Assembly (NCBI RefSeq): GCF_904846315.1
Contig: NZ_CAJHAF010000001.1
Coordinates: 434,001-498,000, forward strand
Source of the DNA: Psychrobacter jeotgali
GTDB lineage: Bacteria; Pseudomonadota; Gammaproteobacteria; Pseudomonadales; Moraxellaceae
Length of the DNA stretch: 64,000 nucleotides
Direction: 5' to 3'
Part shown: positions 28,971-39,985 of the stretch, in pieces
Layout: each line of letters opens with the position of its first letter
How positions within the stretch are numbered: position 1 is the stretch's first letter
Position numbers and translations under genes: made by a program
Notes under the pieces: model-generated
What the model saw: only the letters and a program-made list of their open reading frames with translations
What the model was told of the DNA's origin: nothing
Database searches by the model: none

Positions 28971-29779
28971 CCAACCCACCATCGAATAATCAATCTAATG
29001 CACAGGGATCATTTGGTACCATGTTGCAGCAAGCGCGCAAAACTAAGCAATTGAGCTTAGATGATGCGGCAGCTGAGCTGTTTATTCTCAAGCGTCATTT
29101 GCAGGCTTTGGAAGACGAGCGCTTTGCTGACTTACCACAAGCCGCTTTTGCGCGTGGTTTTGCTATCAACTATGCCAAGTTCTTAGGACTCGATCCGGCG
29201 CAAGTAGCTAGCAGTTTTGACGCTGCTTATCCTAATGAGCTCAAGACAAACCCCACCAGTGATATTGAATCGCCGCTACGCCCAATGGGTACGCTTCAGC
29301 GTGATACCAATAGTCGCATTCGTTTTAATCCGTTATTGATCATTGCCGTTATTGGTCTGATAATTTTAGCGGTTTTCTTGTATCGAATGGTCAGCAGTGC
29401 TAGCCAAGACGAGCAGCCATCGACTCCTATTGTTGAGGATTTGACAGCGACTGAGCAAGCACAAGGTGCGGCGATTAGCAATCAGAATACCGTTAGTGCC
29501 TCTGGATCAGCACTGAATCTAGGCGGCGCTGAGAGTACCGAAAGTATGGTGTTAGCGCTTACTGTCACTGACACGGCGACAGTTAATATTACTGATGCTC
29601 AAGGTAATAATTTGATGAATGGTAGTCAAAATAGTGGTAGTTATGAGCTGTTGGGCGTCCCTCCCTTTAATATCGAGATTGATAATGTCAATAATGTGAG
29701 TTTATTGTTGAATCAACAAGCGGTGGTATTGGATCAATATGTTTCTGGAAACCAAGCCAGCTTCGTATTGACGCCTTAA
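28961..29779 (+). CDS. rodZ: RodZ-like cytoskeletal membrane protein
   Basis: 272 aa. Seen: an N-terminal helix-turn-helix of the RodZ type (FGTMLQQARKTKQLSLDDAAAELFILKRHLQALED, about 17-55), a linker, one membrane helix (PLLIIAVIGLIILAVFLY, about 125-142), and a C-terminal periplasmic DUF4115 beta domain. RodZ links MreB filaments to the elongation machinery and so affects rod or coccobacillus shape. The start at 28961 has AGAGG just upstream; an ATG at 28967 is an alternative. Translationally coupled to pilF. Confidence 0.88.
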   Translation: MAMTNPPSNNQSNAQGSFGTMLQQARKTKQLSLDDAAAELFILKRHLQALEDERFADLPQAAFARGFAINYAKFLGLDPAQVASSFDAAYPNELKTNPTSDIESPLRPMGTLQRDTNSRIRFNPLLIIAVIGLIILAVFLYRMVSSASQDEQPSTPIVEDLTATEQAQGAAISNQNTVSASGSALNLGGAESTESMVLALTVTDTATVNITDAQGNNLMNGSQNSGSYELLGVPPFNIEIDNVNNVSLLLNQQAVVLDQYVSGNQASFVLTP

Positions 29780-30012
29780 CTATTAGTCTCTTAATTATTA
29801 ATACCTTAAATAAACAGTCTATGAGCAATGACTGCTGATTTTTCAACGGTAACCTTTAAGCATCTGAGCCTACGACTCTTAAACTTATTGCCTCTCATAT
29901 TGATACTGTGTGCAATAAATGTTACTTACGATTCATGTAGCATCTATTGATATCTATAATAGAATAAACTCATTATATTTTTATGCACTTTGCTAAAACC
30001 AAGGATTTTATT

Positions 30013-31128
30013 ATGTCAACGTCTGCGCCTATTAACCGTCGCCCTACCAAAAAAATCCATGTCGGTGATGTCGCAATCGGCGGTGATGCGCCTATTAGCG
30101 TCCAAAGTATGACTAATACCGACACTTGTGATGTCGCTGGCACCGTGGCGCAAATCGAGCGCTGTGTAGAAGCGGGTGCTGATTTAATGCGGGTCTCTAC
30201 GCCCACTATGGAGACTGTAGAAGCTTTTGGTCAAATTCGTAAATTGGTCAGCATTCCTTTGATAGCCGATGTACATTTTGACCATAAGATTGCCTTAGCC
30301 GTCGCCGAAGCGGGTGCTGATTGTTTACGTATTAATCCAGGTAATATCGGTAGCGATGCCAAGGTACGTGAAGTGGTTGCCTGTGCTAAGCATCATAATA
30401 TTCCGATTCGTATTGGGGTCAATGCAGGTTCGCTTGAAAAAGACATTCAGCGTAAATATACTGAGCCTACTGGCGAGGCGATGTTAGAATCCGCTATGCG
30501 TCACATTGATATTCTTGAGCGCCTTAATTTTGATCAATATAAAGTTTCGGTAAAAGCCAGTAATGTGTTTTTGACTTTAGATGCTTATCGTTTGATATCA
30601 GCACAGATTGATAACCCGCTGCATTTAGGGGTCACCGAGGCTGGCGTCTATCGGACTGGTGCGGTCAAATCGGCTATTGCTCTTGGCGGCTTATTGCTAG
30701 ATGGTATCGGTGATACTATTCGTATTTCACTGGCATCAGAGCCTGAGGAAGAGATTAAAATTGGTTTCGATATTTTAAAATCACTTAATATTCGCTCTAA
30801 TGGGGTGAATTTTATCGCCTGTCCGAGCTGTTCGCGCCAAGAATTCGATGTCATTAAGGTTATGACCGCATTAGAGGCACGTTTAGAAGATATCCGTGAA
30901 CCGATGAACCTGTCAGTGATTGGCTGCAAAGTGAATGGTCCAGGTGAAGCTAAAGAGTCAGATATAGGTATCGTAGGGGCGTCGCCTAAGTCATTGGTTT
31001 ATCGTATGGGCGAAAAAAGCCACCTCATTGATACTAATAACTTAGTAGACGAGATAGAAGGCATGGTACGTGCTCATGCTGATGAGTTGGCAAAGCTACG
31101 TGAAAATGAGATTATTCGAGTAAAATAG
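30013..31128 (+). CDS. ispG: 4-hydroxy-3-methylbut-2-enyl diphosphate synthase IspG
   Basis: 371 aa. Fe-S enzyme of the MEP isoprenoid pathway that reduces MEcPP to HMBPP. Seen: the TIM-barrel segment [33 protein letters not shown], and the [4Fe-4S] ligand cysteines in [12 protein letters not shown] and [10 protein letters not shown]. Start chosen at the ATG at 30013, preceded by AAGGAT (30001-30006), rather than the open-frame start at 29983. The order rodZ-ispG-hisS is conserved. Confidence 0.96.
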   Translation: MSTSAPINRRPTKKIHVGDVAIGGDAPISVQSMTNTDTCDVAGTVAQIERCVEAGADLMRVSTPTMETVEAFGQIRKLVSIPLIADVHFDHKIALAVAEAGADCLRINPGNIGSDAKVREVVACAKHHNIPIRIGVNAGSLEKDIQRKYTEPTGEAMLESAMRHIDILERLNFDQYKVSVKASNVFLTLDAYRLISAQIDNPLHLGVTEAGVYRTGAVKSAIALGGLLLDGIGDTIRISLASEPEEEIKIGFDILKSLNIRSNGVNFIACPSCSRQEFDVIKVMTALEARLEDIREPMNLSVIGCKVNGPGEAKESDIGIVGASPKSLVYRMGEKSHLIDTNNLVDEIEGMVRAHADELAKLRENEIIRVK

Positions 31129-31205
31129 GGCTCAATTGACCAGCGCTACTTTATAAAAATTACGATAATAAAAAGAATGATGACGTTTGAGGATGTGACT
31201 GCACC

Positions 31206-32504
31206 ATGATTAAAGCTATCAAAGGGTTTAACGATATTTTGCCAGAACAGGCTGCAAAGTGGCTCCATTTAGAAGCAATTTTGGCCGATGTGCTAAGTAG
31301 ATATGGCTACGAACATATCCGTTTGCCAATCGTTGAACAGACCGATTTATTTGCTAGAGCTATCGGCGGTGCGACCGATATTGTCGAAAAAGAGATGTAT
31401 AGCTTCGCTGATAAGTCGGATCCTCCAACCCCACTTACTCTGCGTCCAGAAGGCACAGCTGGGGCGGTACGAGCGGTCATCGAACATAATATGCTGCGCG
31501 GTGATACGCCCAAACTTTGGTATATCGGCCCGATGTTTCGTTACGAGCGTCCACAAAAAGGGCGTTATCGTCAGTTTCATCAGCTGGGCGTGGAGAGCTT
31601 TGGTAGTGCGCTGCCGGATGCTGATGCCGAGCTGATTGCGATGACTCATTTGATGTGGCAACAGCTGGGGCTAAAAGATGAGATGCGCTTGCAGCTCAAT
31701 AGCTTAGGCGAGATTGATGAGCGCCATGCTTATCGTGATGCGCTGGTTGCGTATTTGACGGATAAGCAAGATCAGCTCGATGAAGATAGCAAACGTCGGC
31801 TGACTACCAATCCCTTACGTATTTTGGACAGCAAAGAAGCCAGTACTCAGGCAATATTAGCCGATGCTCCGAAACTCGCTGACTTTTTGGGCGAGGATAG
31901 TGTGGCGCATTTTGCTCAAGTCAAAAGTTATCTAGAAGCGTTAGGTATCGATTACGAGATCAACCCGCACCTGGTACGTGGTCTTGATTATTACAATAAA
32001 ACGGTCTTTGAATGGGTGACTGATAAGCTTGGCAGTCAAGCTACCGTTTGCGCTGGTGGCCGCTATGATGGGCTTATCGGACAATTAAAGTCTGTGGGCG
32101 CAAGCAGTGCAAAAAGCGACAAGCCAGTAAAATCTGAACCTGGTGTTGGTTTTGCTATGGGCCTTGAGCGTTTATTGCTCCTTATTGAAGCGGTAGCGCC
32201 TTTTGAGCCCACTGCAGCCTGTGATGTTTTCGTCGCTGCTCATCCTGAGGTTTACAGCGCAGGTATTGGTTATGCCCAAAACTTGCGTTATAAGCGTCCA
32301 GATTTACGAGTAAAAATGGCCAGTGCTACTAGCCTCAAGGCTCAGATGAAAAAAGCCGATAAGTCTGGAGCTGCTTTAACCGTGATTATCGCCCAACAAG
32401 AGATAGACGATAATACCATTAGCATCAAAGATATGCGTAACGGAGAGCAGAGTAGTGTTGCTCAAGATTGGCTATCAAGCGTCGATAACTTTTCAGCGCA
32501 GTAG
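31206..32504 (+). CDS. hisS: Histidyl-tRNA synthetase
   Basis: 432 aa. Seen: class II motif 1 region ([13 protein letters not shown]), motif 2 ([20 protein letters not shown]), the histidine-specific segment [16 protein letters not shown], motif 3 ([12 protein letters not shown]), and the C-terminal anticodon-binding domain. Charges tRNA-His. GAGG precedes the ATG. It is in one unit with ispG upstream and yfgM-bamB-der downstream. Confidence 0.97.
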   Translation: MIKAIKGFNDILPEQAAKWLHLEAILADVLSRYGYEHIRLPIVEQTDLFARAIGGATDIVEKEMYSFADKSDPPTPLTLRPEGTAGAVRAVIEHNMLRGDTPKLWYIGPMFRYERPQKGRYRQFHQLGVESFGSALPDADAELIAMTHLMWQQLGLKDEMRLQLNSLGEIDERHAYRDALVAYLTDKQDQLDEDSKRRLTTNPLRILDSKEASTQAILADAPKLADFLGEDSVAHFAQVKSYLEALGIDYEINPHLVRGLDYYNKTVFEWVTDKLGSQATVCAGGRYDGLIGQLKSVGASSAKSDKPVKSEPGVGFAMGLERLLLLIEAVAPFEPTAACDVFVAAHPEVYSAGIGYAQNLRYKRPDLRVKMASATSLKAQMKKADKSGAALTVIIAQQEIDDNTISIKDMRNGEQSSVAQDWLSSVDNFSAQ

Positions 32505-32516
32505 TGGTATTAGCCG

Positions 32517-32558
32517 TTTTAGTATAAGCATTTTAGTATAAGCATTTTAGTATAAGTT
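32517..32558 (+). repeat. Three tandem 14-bp repeats
   Basis: TTTTAGTATAAGCA occurs at 32517-32530 and 32531-32544, with a third copy at 32545-32558 differing in the last two bases. It lies between hisS and yfgM and probably arose by replication slippage. Confidence 0.85.
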
Positions 32559-32605
32559 ATTTTATAGACTTATTTTTAGTCACTAGCTTTTATCAGGTAA
32601 ACAAC

Positions 32606-33427
32606 ATGGCTCTGAATCCCAATTCACCAAATCCAGACAACTCGATGCAAGCGTTAAAACAGTATGGTAGCTACATTGTCACCGTTATTTTATTAGTATT
32701 GGCGGGTTATTTTGGTTGGACTTATTGGCAAAACAATCACGCTCGTGTTGATACCGTTGCCGCTGATCAATATGCAGATATTAAAATGCTCAACGATCAG
32801 GTGTCGCTAGCAGCGCAAAATCCAGATCTAGAAGCGGACGCCCAGCAAGCATTAGCGACCAGTCGTGAGCAGTTAAATCAAGGGATTGATGCTTTGGTCA
32901 GTACTCACGGAGATAGTGTTTATGCGTGGCAAGCACTGATGATAAAGGCGCGTATGCAAGCCGATAATGATGATTTTGCTGGTGCCGCAGAGAGCCTTAA
33001 ACAGGCACAAGCTATAGATTTGGGTGATGCAGGACTAAGCGCTATTACTCGTCTACGTTATGCACGAGTACTGCTAGACTCAGGTGATGCTGATGCCGCT
33101 TTATCTGCTGCTAATAATGATGTACCCGTATCATTTGAAGGCAGTCAACAAGAGCTGCTAGGAGATATTTACTTAGCAAAAAATGATAAAGATAGTGCGA
33201 TTAAAGCTTATAATAACGCCTGGAGTTTGCTTAGCGATCGCCGTGAGCCTCGCGCAGTCCTAGCACTAAAAATGGAAAGCTTAGGTATTATCCCTGAATT
33301 CACCAATGAACAGCCCGGTCTTATCCAAACTGCTGCTACCCCGCAACCGCTTGTGATTGATGAGATAAATGATGAAGTTGCTGAAAGCATGGATAGTAAT
33401 ACCGCAGCTCCTGAAGTTAACCCGTAA
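32606..33427 (+). CDS. yfgM: YfgM-like SecYEG ancillary protein (TPR)
   Basis: 273 aa. Seen: a short cytoplasmic N-terminus, a membrane helix (YIVTVILLVLAGYFGWTYW, about 23-41), then TPR-type helices in the periplasm. Position between hisS and bamB is the conserved location of yfgM. Known role: YfgM with PpiD sits at the SecYEG translocon and assists periplasmic protein folding. The C-terminal extension of about 50 residues (after residue 225) is poorly conserved in composition. Confidence 0.88.
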   Translation: MALNPNSPNPDNSMQALKQYGSYIVTVILLVLAGYFGWTYWQNNHARVDTVAADQYADIKMLNDQVSLAAQNPDLEADAQQALATSREQLNQGIDALVSTHGDSVYAWQALMIKARMQADNDDFAGAAESLKQAQAIDLGDAGLSAITRLRYARVLLDSGDADAALSAANNDVPVSFEGSQQELLGDIYLAKNDKDSAIKAYNNAWSLLSDRREPRAVLALKMESLGIIPEFTNEQPGLIQTAATPQPLVIDEINDEVAESMDSNTAAPEVNP

Positions 33428-33550
33428 TATAATCTTAACCAATCTGAGTAAGTTGTGCAGTAAACCAGCTATATAATAGCGTTTTATACTGCACTTTTAC
33501 GTACTAAAATCTGTTTATCGACAGCCAATTTTTTGTAGTGAGAATATATA

Positions 33551-34756
33551 ATGACCCGATCTATTAGCTCCAGCAAGACGACAACCAAAACTATAAAAGC
33601 AACGGTTAAGCATGTGGCGGTCCTAGCGCTAATGACAACAGCGGTCGTTGGCTGTAATCGGGGTATCAAGCCCGTGGTACACGATCCGGTGAAGTTAGTA
33701 GAAATTGCTCAACCTATTAGTGTGCTTCAGCCTGTTTTTAGTGTCAATAGTGGTAGCCAAAAAGCCAGTAAAAAAGACCCACTAGATCTACGAGTTGGTT
33801 ATGACAATACCCAAATCGTTACTGCCTCACGTGGTGGTGACTTGAACGGTTTTGATAGCAATGGTAATAGTCTATGGTCAATTAACGTTGGCGATCAAAT
33901 TACCGGCGGAGTTGCTCTCGATGCCCTTAGCCAGACGGCTATTGTTAGTACACGTGGTGGCAAAGTATTGGCTTTTGATAGTACTACAGGGGCTCAGCGT
34001 TGGGAGCAGCAATTATCAGGTTCGGTGTTAACTCCAGCACTAATTACTAATAACAGAGTAGTCTTATCTGCTAATGATGGTTTCTTACATGGGCTGTCAT
34101 TACAGACGGGACAATCTATTTGGCAGTTTGCCACTCAAGTGCCAGCGATTAGTGTTCGTGGTACTGCAGCACCTGCTATGTTAGATGGCAATACAGCTTT
34201 ACTGGCTACTGCTGATGGGCGTATGCATGCTATTACTATCGACGATGGCTTGCCGCAATGGTCACGCCGCGTAGGCGTAGGTACCGGTAGTAGCGAGATT
34301 GAACGCATGAGTGATGTTGATGGGATGCCCATAGCCGATAACAATCAGCTATTTGCTATCAGCTATAGCGGTCAATTAATCGGCATTGATTTAACCTCGA
34401 GACAGGTGATGTTTATCAATGAGCTGGCTAGTCTAAAGTCTTTGGCGGTAAACAATACCCAAGTTATTGGCACCAGCCTAGAGGGCAAAGTGGTTGCCTA
34501 TGATCGTAGTAATGGTCAAGTGCTATGGGAAAGTGAAGAGCTAGCCTACCGTGAGTTGACCAATCCAGTAATGATTGGGAGCTATATTGCCGTTGGTGAT
34601 TTAGAGGGTATTGTACATTTATTTGATCCAGCGACCGGTGATATTGTGAGCCGTGTACAAACCAAAGGCGCACTGAGTAGTTTACAAGTACAAGGTAGTC
34701 GCTTGATGACTCAAAGTAATTCTGGCCAAGTCGCCATATGGCAGCTACCACGTTAG
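33551..34756 (+). CDS. bamB: Outer-membrane assembly lipoprotein BamB
   Basis: 401 aa. Seen: a basic signal peptide with lipobox VVGC near residue 35, then repeated PQQ-like beta-propeller blades (for example SLWSINVGDQITGGVALD, TGAQRWEQQLSGSVLTPAL, GQVLWESEELAYRE). BamB is part of the BAM complex inserting beta-barrel proteins. Its position between yfgM and der is conserved. Confidence 0.94.
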   Translation: MTRSISSSKTTTKTIKATVKHVAVLALMTTAVVGCNRGIKPVVHDPVKLVEIAQPISVLQPVFSVNSGSQKASKKDPLDLRVGYDNTQIVTASRGGDLNGFDSNGNSLWSINVGDQITGGVALDALSQTAIVSTRGGKVLAFDSTTGAQRWEQQLSGSVLTPALITNNRVVLSANDGFLHGLSLQTGQSIWQFATQVPAISVRGTAAPAMLDGNTALLATADGRMHAITIDDGLPQWSRRVGVGTGSSEIERMSDVDGMPIADNNQLFAISYSGQLIGIDLTSRQVMFINELASLKSLAVNNTQVIGTSLEGKVVAYDRSNGQVLWESEELAYRELTNPVMIGSYIAVGDLEGIVHLFDPATGDIVSRVQTKGALSSLQVQGSRLMTQSNSGQVAIWQLPR

Positions 34757-34875
34757 ACGTTTTATTATTATTTATTTAAGTTTATAATCACGCCCAGTCG
34801 ACCATAGCCGCTATCGGTATGCTTAGGTTTGACGGACATTAGGATTATAATTGTGCCCATAACAGAGAGTAGAGA

Positions 34876-36297
34876 ATGAGTATCAAACCGGTGGTGGCTT
34901 TAATTGGTCGCCCAAATGTAGGTAAATCTACCTTATTTAATCAATTTACCAAGAGCCGGCAAGCTTTAGTTGCTGACTTGTCAGGTTTGACTCGTGATCG
35001 CCAGTATGGGGATGCTGTGTATGAAGGCAAGTCTTTTATCGTAGTAGATACCGGCGGTATTGGTGAAGCAGATGATGGTAGTGGCAATATTGACGACTAT
35101 ATGTCGGAGCAATCGCATACGGCTATTCATGAAGCGGATATTATCGTTTTTGTAGTCGATGCCCGCTCGGGGATGATTGGGGCGGATGCTGAGATTGGCA
35201 AATTCTTGCATACTTTAGGTAAACCGGTCTATGTGGTTGCTAATAAAGTTGATGGGGTGCATGATTCAGCTCCGGCAGAGTTCTATGCGTTAGGTTTAGG
35301 TGAGCCGTATCCTATGGCCGCTAGTCATGGCCGCGGCGTGGGTAATCTATTAGAAGCTATCACCGCTGACATGCCGGAGCAAGAGAGTATCGTTGAGCCC
35401 GAAGGCCTGAAGCTTGCGATTATCGGTCGCCCAAACGTCGGCAAATCAACGCTAGTGAATCGTCTATTAGGCGAGGATCGAGTGGTGGTATTCGATATGC
35501 CAGGCACCACTCGTGACAGTATTTATATTCCTTATGAGCGTGATGGCAAGCATTACGTTTTGATCGATACTGCGGGCGTTCGTCGCCGTGGTAAAATTGA
35601 TGAAAAAGTAGAAAAGTTCTCAGTTATCAAGACCTTGCAAGCGATTGAAGACTCTAATGTTACGGTTATTGTCATTGATGCCCAAGAAGGTATCGTTGAT
35701 CAAGATCTGCATATGATTGGCTATGCGCTTGATGCAGGACGCGCTTTAGTGGTAGCGATTAATAAGTGGGATGGGCTAAGTCAAGAGAAAAAAGACTATA
35801 TCAAAATTGAGATGGATCGCCGTTTTAACTTTATCCCTTATGCTAAAGTTCATCTAATCTCGGCACTGCATGGCACTGGGGTAGGTAATCTATATCCCTC
35901 TATTCGCCGTGCTTATGAATCCTCGATGTTTAATGTTTCAACCAATCGCCTCACCCAAATTTTACAAGATGCGGTCACTGCCAATCCGCCACCTACGGTA
36001 GGTGGTCGCCGTATTAAGCTACGTTATGCGCATATCGGTGGCCATAATCCGCCAGTGATTGTTATTCATGGTAATCAGACCGGCTCGTTGCCCAAAAGCT
36101 ATCAGCGTTATCTTGAGAATCAATTTAGAGAAGTGTTTAAACTTGAAGGCACACCGCTCAATGTGGTCTTTAAGCTCAATCAAAACCCTTATGCTAATAA
36201 AAGCGATACTCCTACTAAAGCAAAGGCTCAACAGCTGCGTCAGCGCGAACTTAACCGTAGTGCAAAGTATAAAAAAAGAGATAAAAAAGGTCGCTAA
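34876..36297 (+). CDS. der: Ribosome-associated GTPase Der (EngA)
   Basis: 473 aa. Seen: two tandem GTPase domains, each with a [10 protein letters not shown]-loop (residues about 11 and 184), DTGG/DTAG switch motifs, and NKVD/NKWD specificity motifs, followed by a KH-like C-terminal domain with a basic tail rich in lysine and arginine. Der is needed for 50S subunit assembly. It ends the ispG-hisS-yfgM-bamB-der cluster. Confidence 0.97.
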   Translation: MSIKPVVALIGRPNVGKSTLFNQFTKSRQALVADLSGLTRDRQYGDAVYEGKSFIVVDTGGIGEADDGSGNIDDYMSEQSHTAIHEADIIVFVVDARSGMIGADAEIGKFLHTLGKPVYVVANKVDGVHDSAPAEFYALGLGEPYPMAASHGRGVGNLLEAITADMPEQESIVEPEGLKLAIIGRPNVGKSTLVNRLLGEDRVVVFDMPGTTRDSIYIPYERDGKHYVLIDTAGVRRRGKIDEKVEKFSVIKTLQAIEDSNVTVIVIDAQEGIVDQDLHMIGYALDAGRALVVAINKWDGLSQEKKDYIKIEMDRRFNFIPYAKVHLISALHGTGVGNLYPSIRRAYESSMFNVSTNRLTQILQDAVTANPPPTVGGRRIKLRYAHIGGHNPPVIVIHGNQTGSLPKSYQRYLENQFREVFKLEGTPLNVVFKLNQNPYANKSDTPTKAKAQQLRQRELNRSAKYKKRDKKGR

Positions 36298-36424
36298 GCT
36301 AAATACTTACATGGTCAGTTTAATATAGAAACCATACAGTGCTACTGAAGGGTTTTCTTTATTAAAACCAGCTTTTGCATCTTCTTTAACATTAGCTTTT
36401 GCGATCCTAGCTTAATGGAGTGAC

Positions 36425-38374
36425 ATGAGTAAGCCTCCAGTTAGAACCATTACTGTGCTTGTCCAGCGCTCGGTATTACAGGCTACTGCTGTATCGCTAG
36501 TGGTAGCCTTTTTATTGTCTTTTGTTTACAGTCTGGTTTATCACTATCAGCAGCAGCGTTTGCATGTTCAGCAAGTCGCTACCATGCTGGCTAATAACGC
36601 CTCGACTCCTGAGGGTGCTGAGCTGGTAGCTACTCAAGTTGATTTTTTATTGCATGATGACCCTTTTATAAAAAGCATATTATTTTACTCTACTGATCAG
36701 CCACTTTCTTATCTTGATAAAGCGGTTAATGATCAAGCCCAAGGCGATTGGTATAACGCTTTATTTGCAAATAGCGTGAGCTTTAATCGACCAGTGACTA
36801 GTGGTTATATTGCTAGTAACAGTCAACGGCAAGCTAATACCAATCAGGCACCTTCTGCTCATTTATTCTCTCCATCTATTAATGAAGTCAACGACAACTC
36901 TGCAAGTGCATCAGTAGATAAAACCCTAGTCGGTTATATCAATATTACTTTGGACATGCAGCGCATGCGGCTTGCTTGGCTACGCCAGAGTCTACCGCTT
37001 TGGTTATTCACCATTTTTATGGGTTGGGTGAGTGTTTGGGCTATATTGCGGAAGTTGTATTGGCCGATTAAAGATATCACTGAGCTCACCAATGCCAGCC
37101 GTACTATAATTGATAATCAAGAGGTTGCCCAACTGCCAGCTATCCAGCAGCAGTTTGGTTTTGAAGAGCTTTTAGCTATTAGACAAGCGTTCGTTATTTT
37201 ATTTGAGCGTTTGCGTGCCGCACAGCAAGATTGTCAGGCTTTGATTACCCTTGAGCAGCAGCTGCATAATAAAGACTTGTCTCTCGATATTCAGCGTCAT
37301 AATTTTCAAAATATGATTACCTATGAGCTCAAAACTTCATTAAATACAGTTTTAGGGGGTTTACAGCTGCTAGATAGCCAATACTTGAATGAAGAGCAAA
37401 AAGATACTTTAGCAGTCATTCGTAAAGGTTGTCATCATTTGGAGATGACCCTTGAGCAGATTGTTGAGCTCAGTCGTATAGAAAAAGGCCAAGTAGCGCT
37501 TAACTTATCTGAATTTAATCCTTTACGTATAATTGCTGATTTGCTAGAAGAGTTTGAACCCCTTGCTAAACAGAAAGGGCTGGAGCTGGTCAGTCGTATC
37601 CATCATATTGATTACACTCTGGAAGGGGATGTCGGCAAAATTAAGCAAGTGCTGAGAATACTGCTTGATAATGCGATTAAATTTACCTCAACGGGTGAAG
37701 TTATTATTGAGTCACAGCTGGCACATTTTACGGATAGTATCCGCTGGCAAATCAAGCTAATCGATACTGGGGTCGGGATTGATAACCATTATATCGAAGA
37801 TATCTTTACTCCATTCTTTCAGGTGGACCCATCAAAAATCAATCAATATGAAGGTATGGGAATCAGCCTGCCTATAGCCCAGCAAATGTTACAGCTTATG
37901 GGTGGATCAATAGAGGTGAATAGTGAGCTTGGAGGCGGCAGCCAATTCAAAATAATGGTTCCACTGCGTATCAAATATAAAGGCCAACAACAGCAGTTCT
38001 TAACCGATGTTCAGGTCCTGTATTATCATAATGATGAAAATAGCTTCTTAGTCGAAGCACTGCAGCGTCTAGGCGCAACGGTAATGTGCCAAAGTTATGA
38101 ACAAGCAGTGTTAGATCAAGTCGCTAATATTAAAGTGGATATAGTGATGTTTGCAGAGGATATCTTACCTGAGAAAGCGGAGCAATTAGCACGGCAGATA
38201 CGTAGACTAGAAACCACAGATAGAGTGTTATTAATCTACTGGTACTCTGCACATAAAGAAGAGATGCTAGACAGCTTTGAGCATGGGCTAAAATCAGCGG
38301 GTATTGATTATTGTCATAGCGGCACGCGAGACTTTAAAGTGTTGTCACAAACGCTAAAAAAATGGCTAACTTAA
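36425..38374 (+). CDS. Hybrid sensor-kinase-like protein with degenerate phosphorylation sites
   Basis: 649 aa. Seen: membrane helix at about 20-38, a periplasmic region, a second helix at about 188-207, a HAMP-like linker, a dimerisation helix, an ATPase domain with intact N-box (LLDNAIKFT), DTGVGI and GMGISLPIAQQ motifs, and a C-terminal receiver-like domain. The H-box reads NMITYELKTSLN, with Tyr300 where the phospho-accepting histidine should be. In the receiver the expected aspartate position is Ala577 (DIVMFA). The layout resembles BarA/GacS, but it is probably a non-phosphorylating or allosteric sensor. SD GGAG lies before the ATG. Confidence 0.8.
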   Translation: MSKPPVRTITVLVQRSVLQATAVSLVVAFLLSFVYSLVYHYQQQRLHVQQVATMLANNASTPEGAELVATQVDFLLHDDPFIKSILFYSTDQPLSYLDKAVNDQAQGDWYNALFANSVSFNRPVTSGYIASNSQRQANTNQAPSAHLFSPSINEVNDNSASASVDKTLVGYINITLDMQRMRLAWLRQSLPLWLFTIFMGWVSVWAILRKLYWPIKDITELTNASRTIIDNQEVAQLPAIQQQFGFEELLAIRQAFVILFERLRAAQQDCQALITLEQQLHNKDLSLDIQRHNFQNMITYELKTSLNTVLGGLQLLDSQYLNEEQKDTLAVIRKGCHHLEMTLEQIVELSRIEKGQVALNLSEFNPLRIIADLLEEFEPLAKQKGLELVSRIHHIDYTLEGDVGKIKQVLRILLDNAIKFTSTGEVIIESQLAHFTDSIRWQIKLIDTGVGIDNHYIEDIFTPFFQVDPSKINQYEGMGISLPIAQQMLQLMGGSIEVNSELGGGSQFKIMVPLRIKYKGQQQQFLTDVQVLYYHNDENSFLVEALQRLGATVMCQSYEQAVLDQVANIKVDIVMFAEDILPEKAEQLARQIRRLETTDRVLLIYWYSAHKEEMLDSFEHGLKSAGIDYCHSGTRDFKVLSQTLKKWLT

Positions 38375-38432
38375 TTTGACTTGAGGCTATTGAGCCATAA
38401 GAGTGTTGAGCCCTATAAATAACCCCATAATA

Positions 38433-38462
38433 AAAAAAGACGCTAATCAAAGCGTCTTTTTT
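38433..38462. terminator. Bidirectional intrinsic terminator
   Basis: Perfect 12-bp arms AAAAAAGACGCT/AGCGTCTTTTTT with a 6-base loop between the convergent kinase-like and carboxypeptidase genes. Confidence 0.92.
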
Positions 38463-38504
38463 GGTTTAAATCTTTGTTAGTTTAAACATAATTCACCCAA
38501 GCTC

Positions 38505-39671
38505 TTAGAATAAATTCTGCGCCCAGCGTACTATACGTTGCCACGTCCGGCTCATAAAGCCCGATTCCTCGATATCGTTATTGGCAACAATAGGTACGGA
38601 GGCTACGGCTTTGCCATCGATAACCGCCATCATTTTACCTACCTGCTGGCCTTTTTTGATCGGTGCTTCTAGGCTGTCAGGCAGATCAACCACGGTAGTG
38701 ATTTTATTTTGTTGGGTCTTAGTGGTTAATACCTGCAAGTTATCGCCGGTACTGAGCTCAACCTCTTTACCTTCACCAAACCATACGGGTAGTTTGCTGA
38801 CGAATTGTCCAGCGGGTGCTTTAGTAACGGTAGTAAAATGACCAAAGCCCCAATTGAGGAGCTGACGTGATTGATCAGCACGCGCTTGCTGACTATCAGT
38901 TCCCATAATGACAGAGATCAAGCGCATATCATTACGATTGCTTGAAGCTACCAAGCAATAACCAGCGGCATCGGTATGACCGGTTTTTAAACCATCAACA
39001 GTAGAGTCGGTAGCTAATAATGCGTTACGATTACCTTGAGTAATGCCGTTATAAGTAAACTCCTTTTCAGCATAAATATCGTAGTAATCACCGCTATTTT
39101 TAATAATAGCACGGGCAAGCTTGGCCAAATCTAATGCTGAGGCCAGATGGCCTTCATCTGGCATTCCCGTTGAGTTTACAAAGTTAGTATTCTCCATCCC
39201 CAGCTTTTGGGCTTGCTCATTCATTAAAATGGCAAATGACGCTTCGCTACCAGCAATATGCTCAGCCATCGCTTTAGAAGCATCGTTACCCGATTGAATA
39301 ATAATACCGCGTAGCATATCGATGACACTGGCGGTTTTATTGACCGGCACATACATACAAGATTGGCTACTACTACCACGGCACCAAGCATTTTCACTCA
39401 TAAGGACAGGCTCATCTTCTGAAAGATCTCCTGATGCAAGACGCTGCTCAATGATATAACTGGTCATCATCTTGGTCAATGAGGCTGGTGGTAAGGGTTG
39501 ATTGGCATTCTTTTGCGCAAGGATTTCGCCAGTATTGTAGTCCATTAATACATAGGCAGTATTATCCATCTCAGGAGGCGTGATAGCCGCTTGAGCAGCT
39601 ACTGTACCTAAAGATACACTGATACCGATTGCTAATTGTATGAACTGTTGTTTTACACGCTTTACTGTCAT
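38505..39671 (-). CDS. dacC: D-alanyl-D-alanine carboxypeptidase (PBP5/6 type)
   Basis: 388 aa from the ATG at 39671; a GTG at 39686 would add five residues, and neither has a clear ribosome-binding site. Seen: a signal peptide ending AAQA, the active-site SLTK, the SGN motif in QSGNDASKAMAEH, KTG in VDGLKTGHTDAAGYC, the C-terminal beta domain, and an amphipathic C-terminal helix (WQRIVRWAQNLF) for membrane attachment. Trims pentapeptides of peptidoglycan in the periplasm. The symbol dacC follows common use for this group; dacA is equally possible. Confidence 0.92.
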   Translation of the reverse strand: MTVKRVKQQFIQLAIGISVSLGTVAAQAAITPPEMDNTAYVLMDYNTGEILAQKNANQPLPPASLTKMMTSYIIEQRLASGDLSEDEPVLMSENAWCRGSSSQSCMYVPVNKTASVIDMLRGIIIQSGNDASKAMAEHIAGSEASFAILMNEQAQKLGMENTNFVNSTGMPDEGHLASALDLAKLARAIIKNSGDYYDIYAEKEFTYNGITQGNRNALLATDSTVDGLKTGHTDAAGYCLVASSNRNDMRLISVIMGTDSQQARADQSRQLLNWGFGHFTTVTKAPAGQFVSKLPVWFGEGKEVELSTGDNLQVLTTKTQQNKITTVVDLPDSLEAPIKKGQQVGKMMAVIDGKAVASVPIVANNDIEESGFMSRTWQRIVRWAQNLF

Positions 39672-39833
39672 AAATGGATACACCACATCATAGAGAAATG
39701 CATCTAAGGCTTAGACCAGTACTTATTAAATAAGGCTGATTAGCAATAGACATAAGATTAACCGCTTATCTTAGCAAAATGCTGCCTAAGGGGGAATAAG
39801 TAAATATAATAAAAGTAAAAGTTAAGGCAATAA

Positions 39834-39883
39834 AAAAAGCTTGCTGCGCCGCTCATAAGAGAGTGGGGTACAGTAAGCTTTTT
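39834..39883. terminator. Intrinsic terminator downstream of the small secreted-protein gene
   Basis: AAAAAGCTTGCTG and CAGTAAGCTTTTT arms (one G-U pair) around a 22-base loop, with an A-run/T-run on each side. It lies between two minus-strand genes, past the stop of the 39986-40423 gene. Confidence 0.75.
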
Positions 39884-39985
39884 AGGATAAACCCATATAT
39901 GCAGAATATGTTTTTATTGTAATTTCTGATATCCTCATATCAACTCTTATATTATAGAGCCTGAATGAGGTCCAGTACTATTCAT

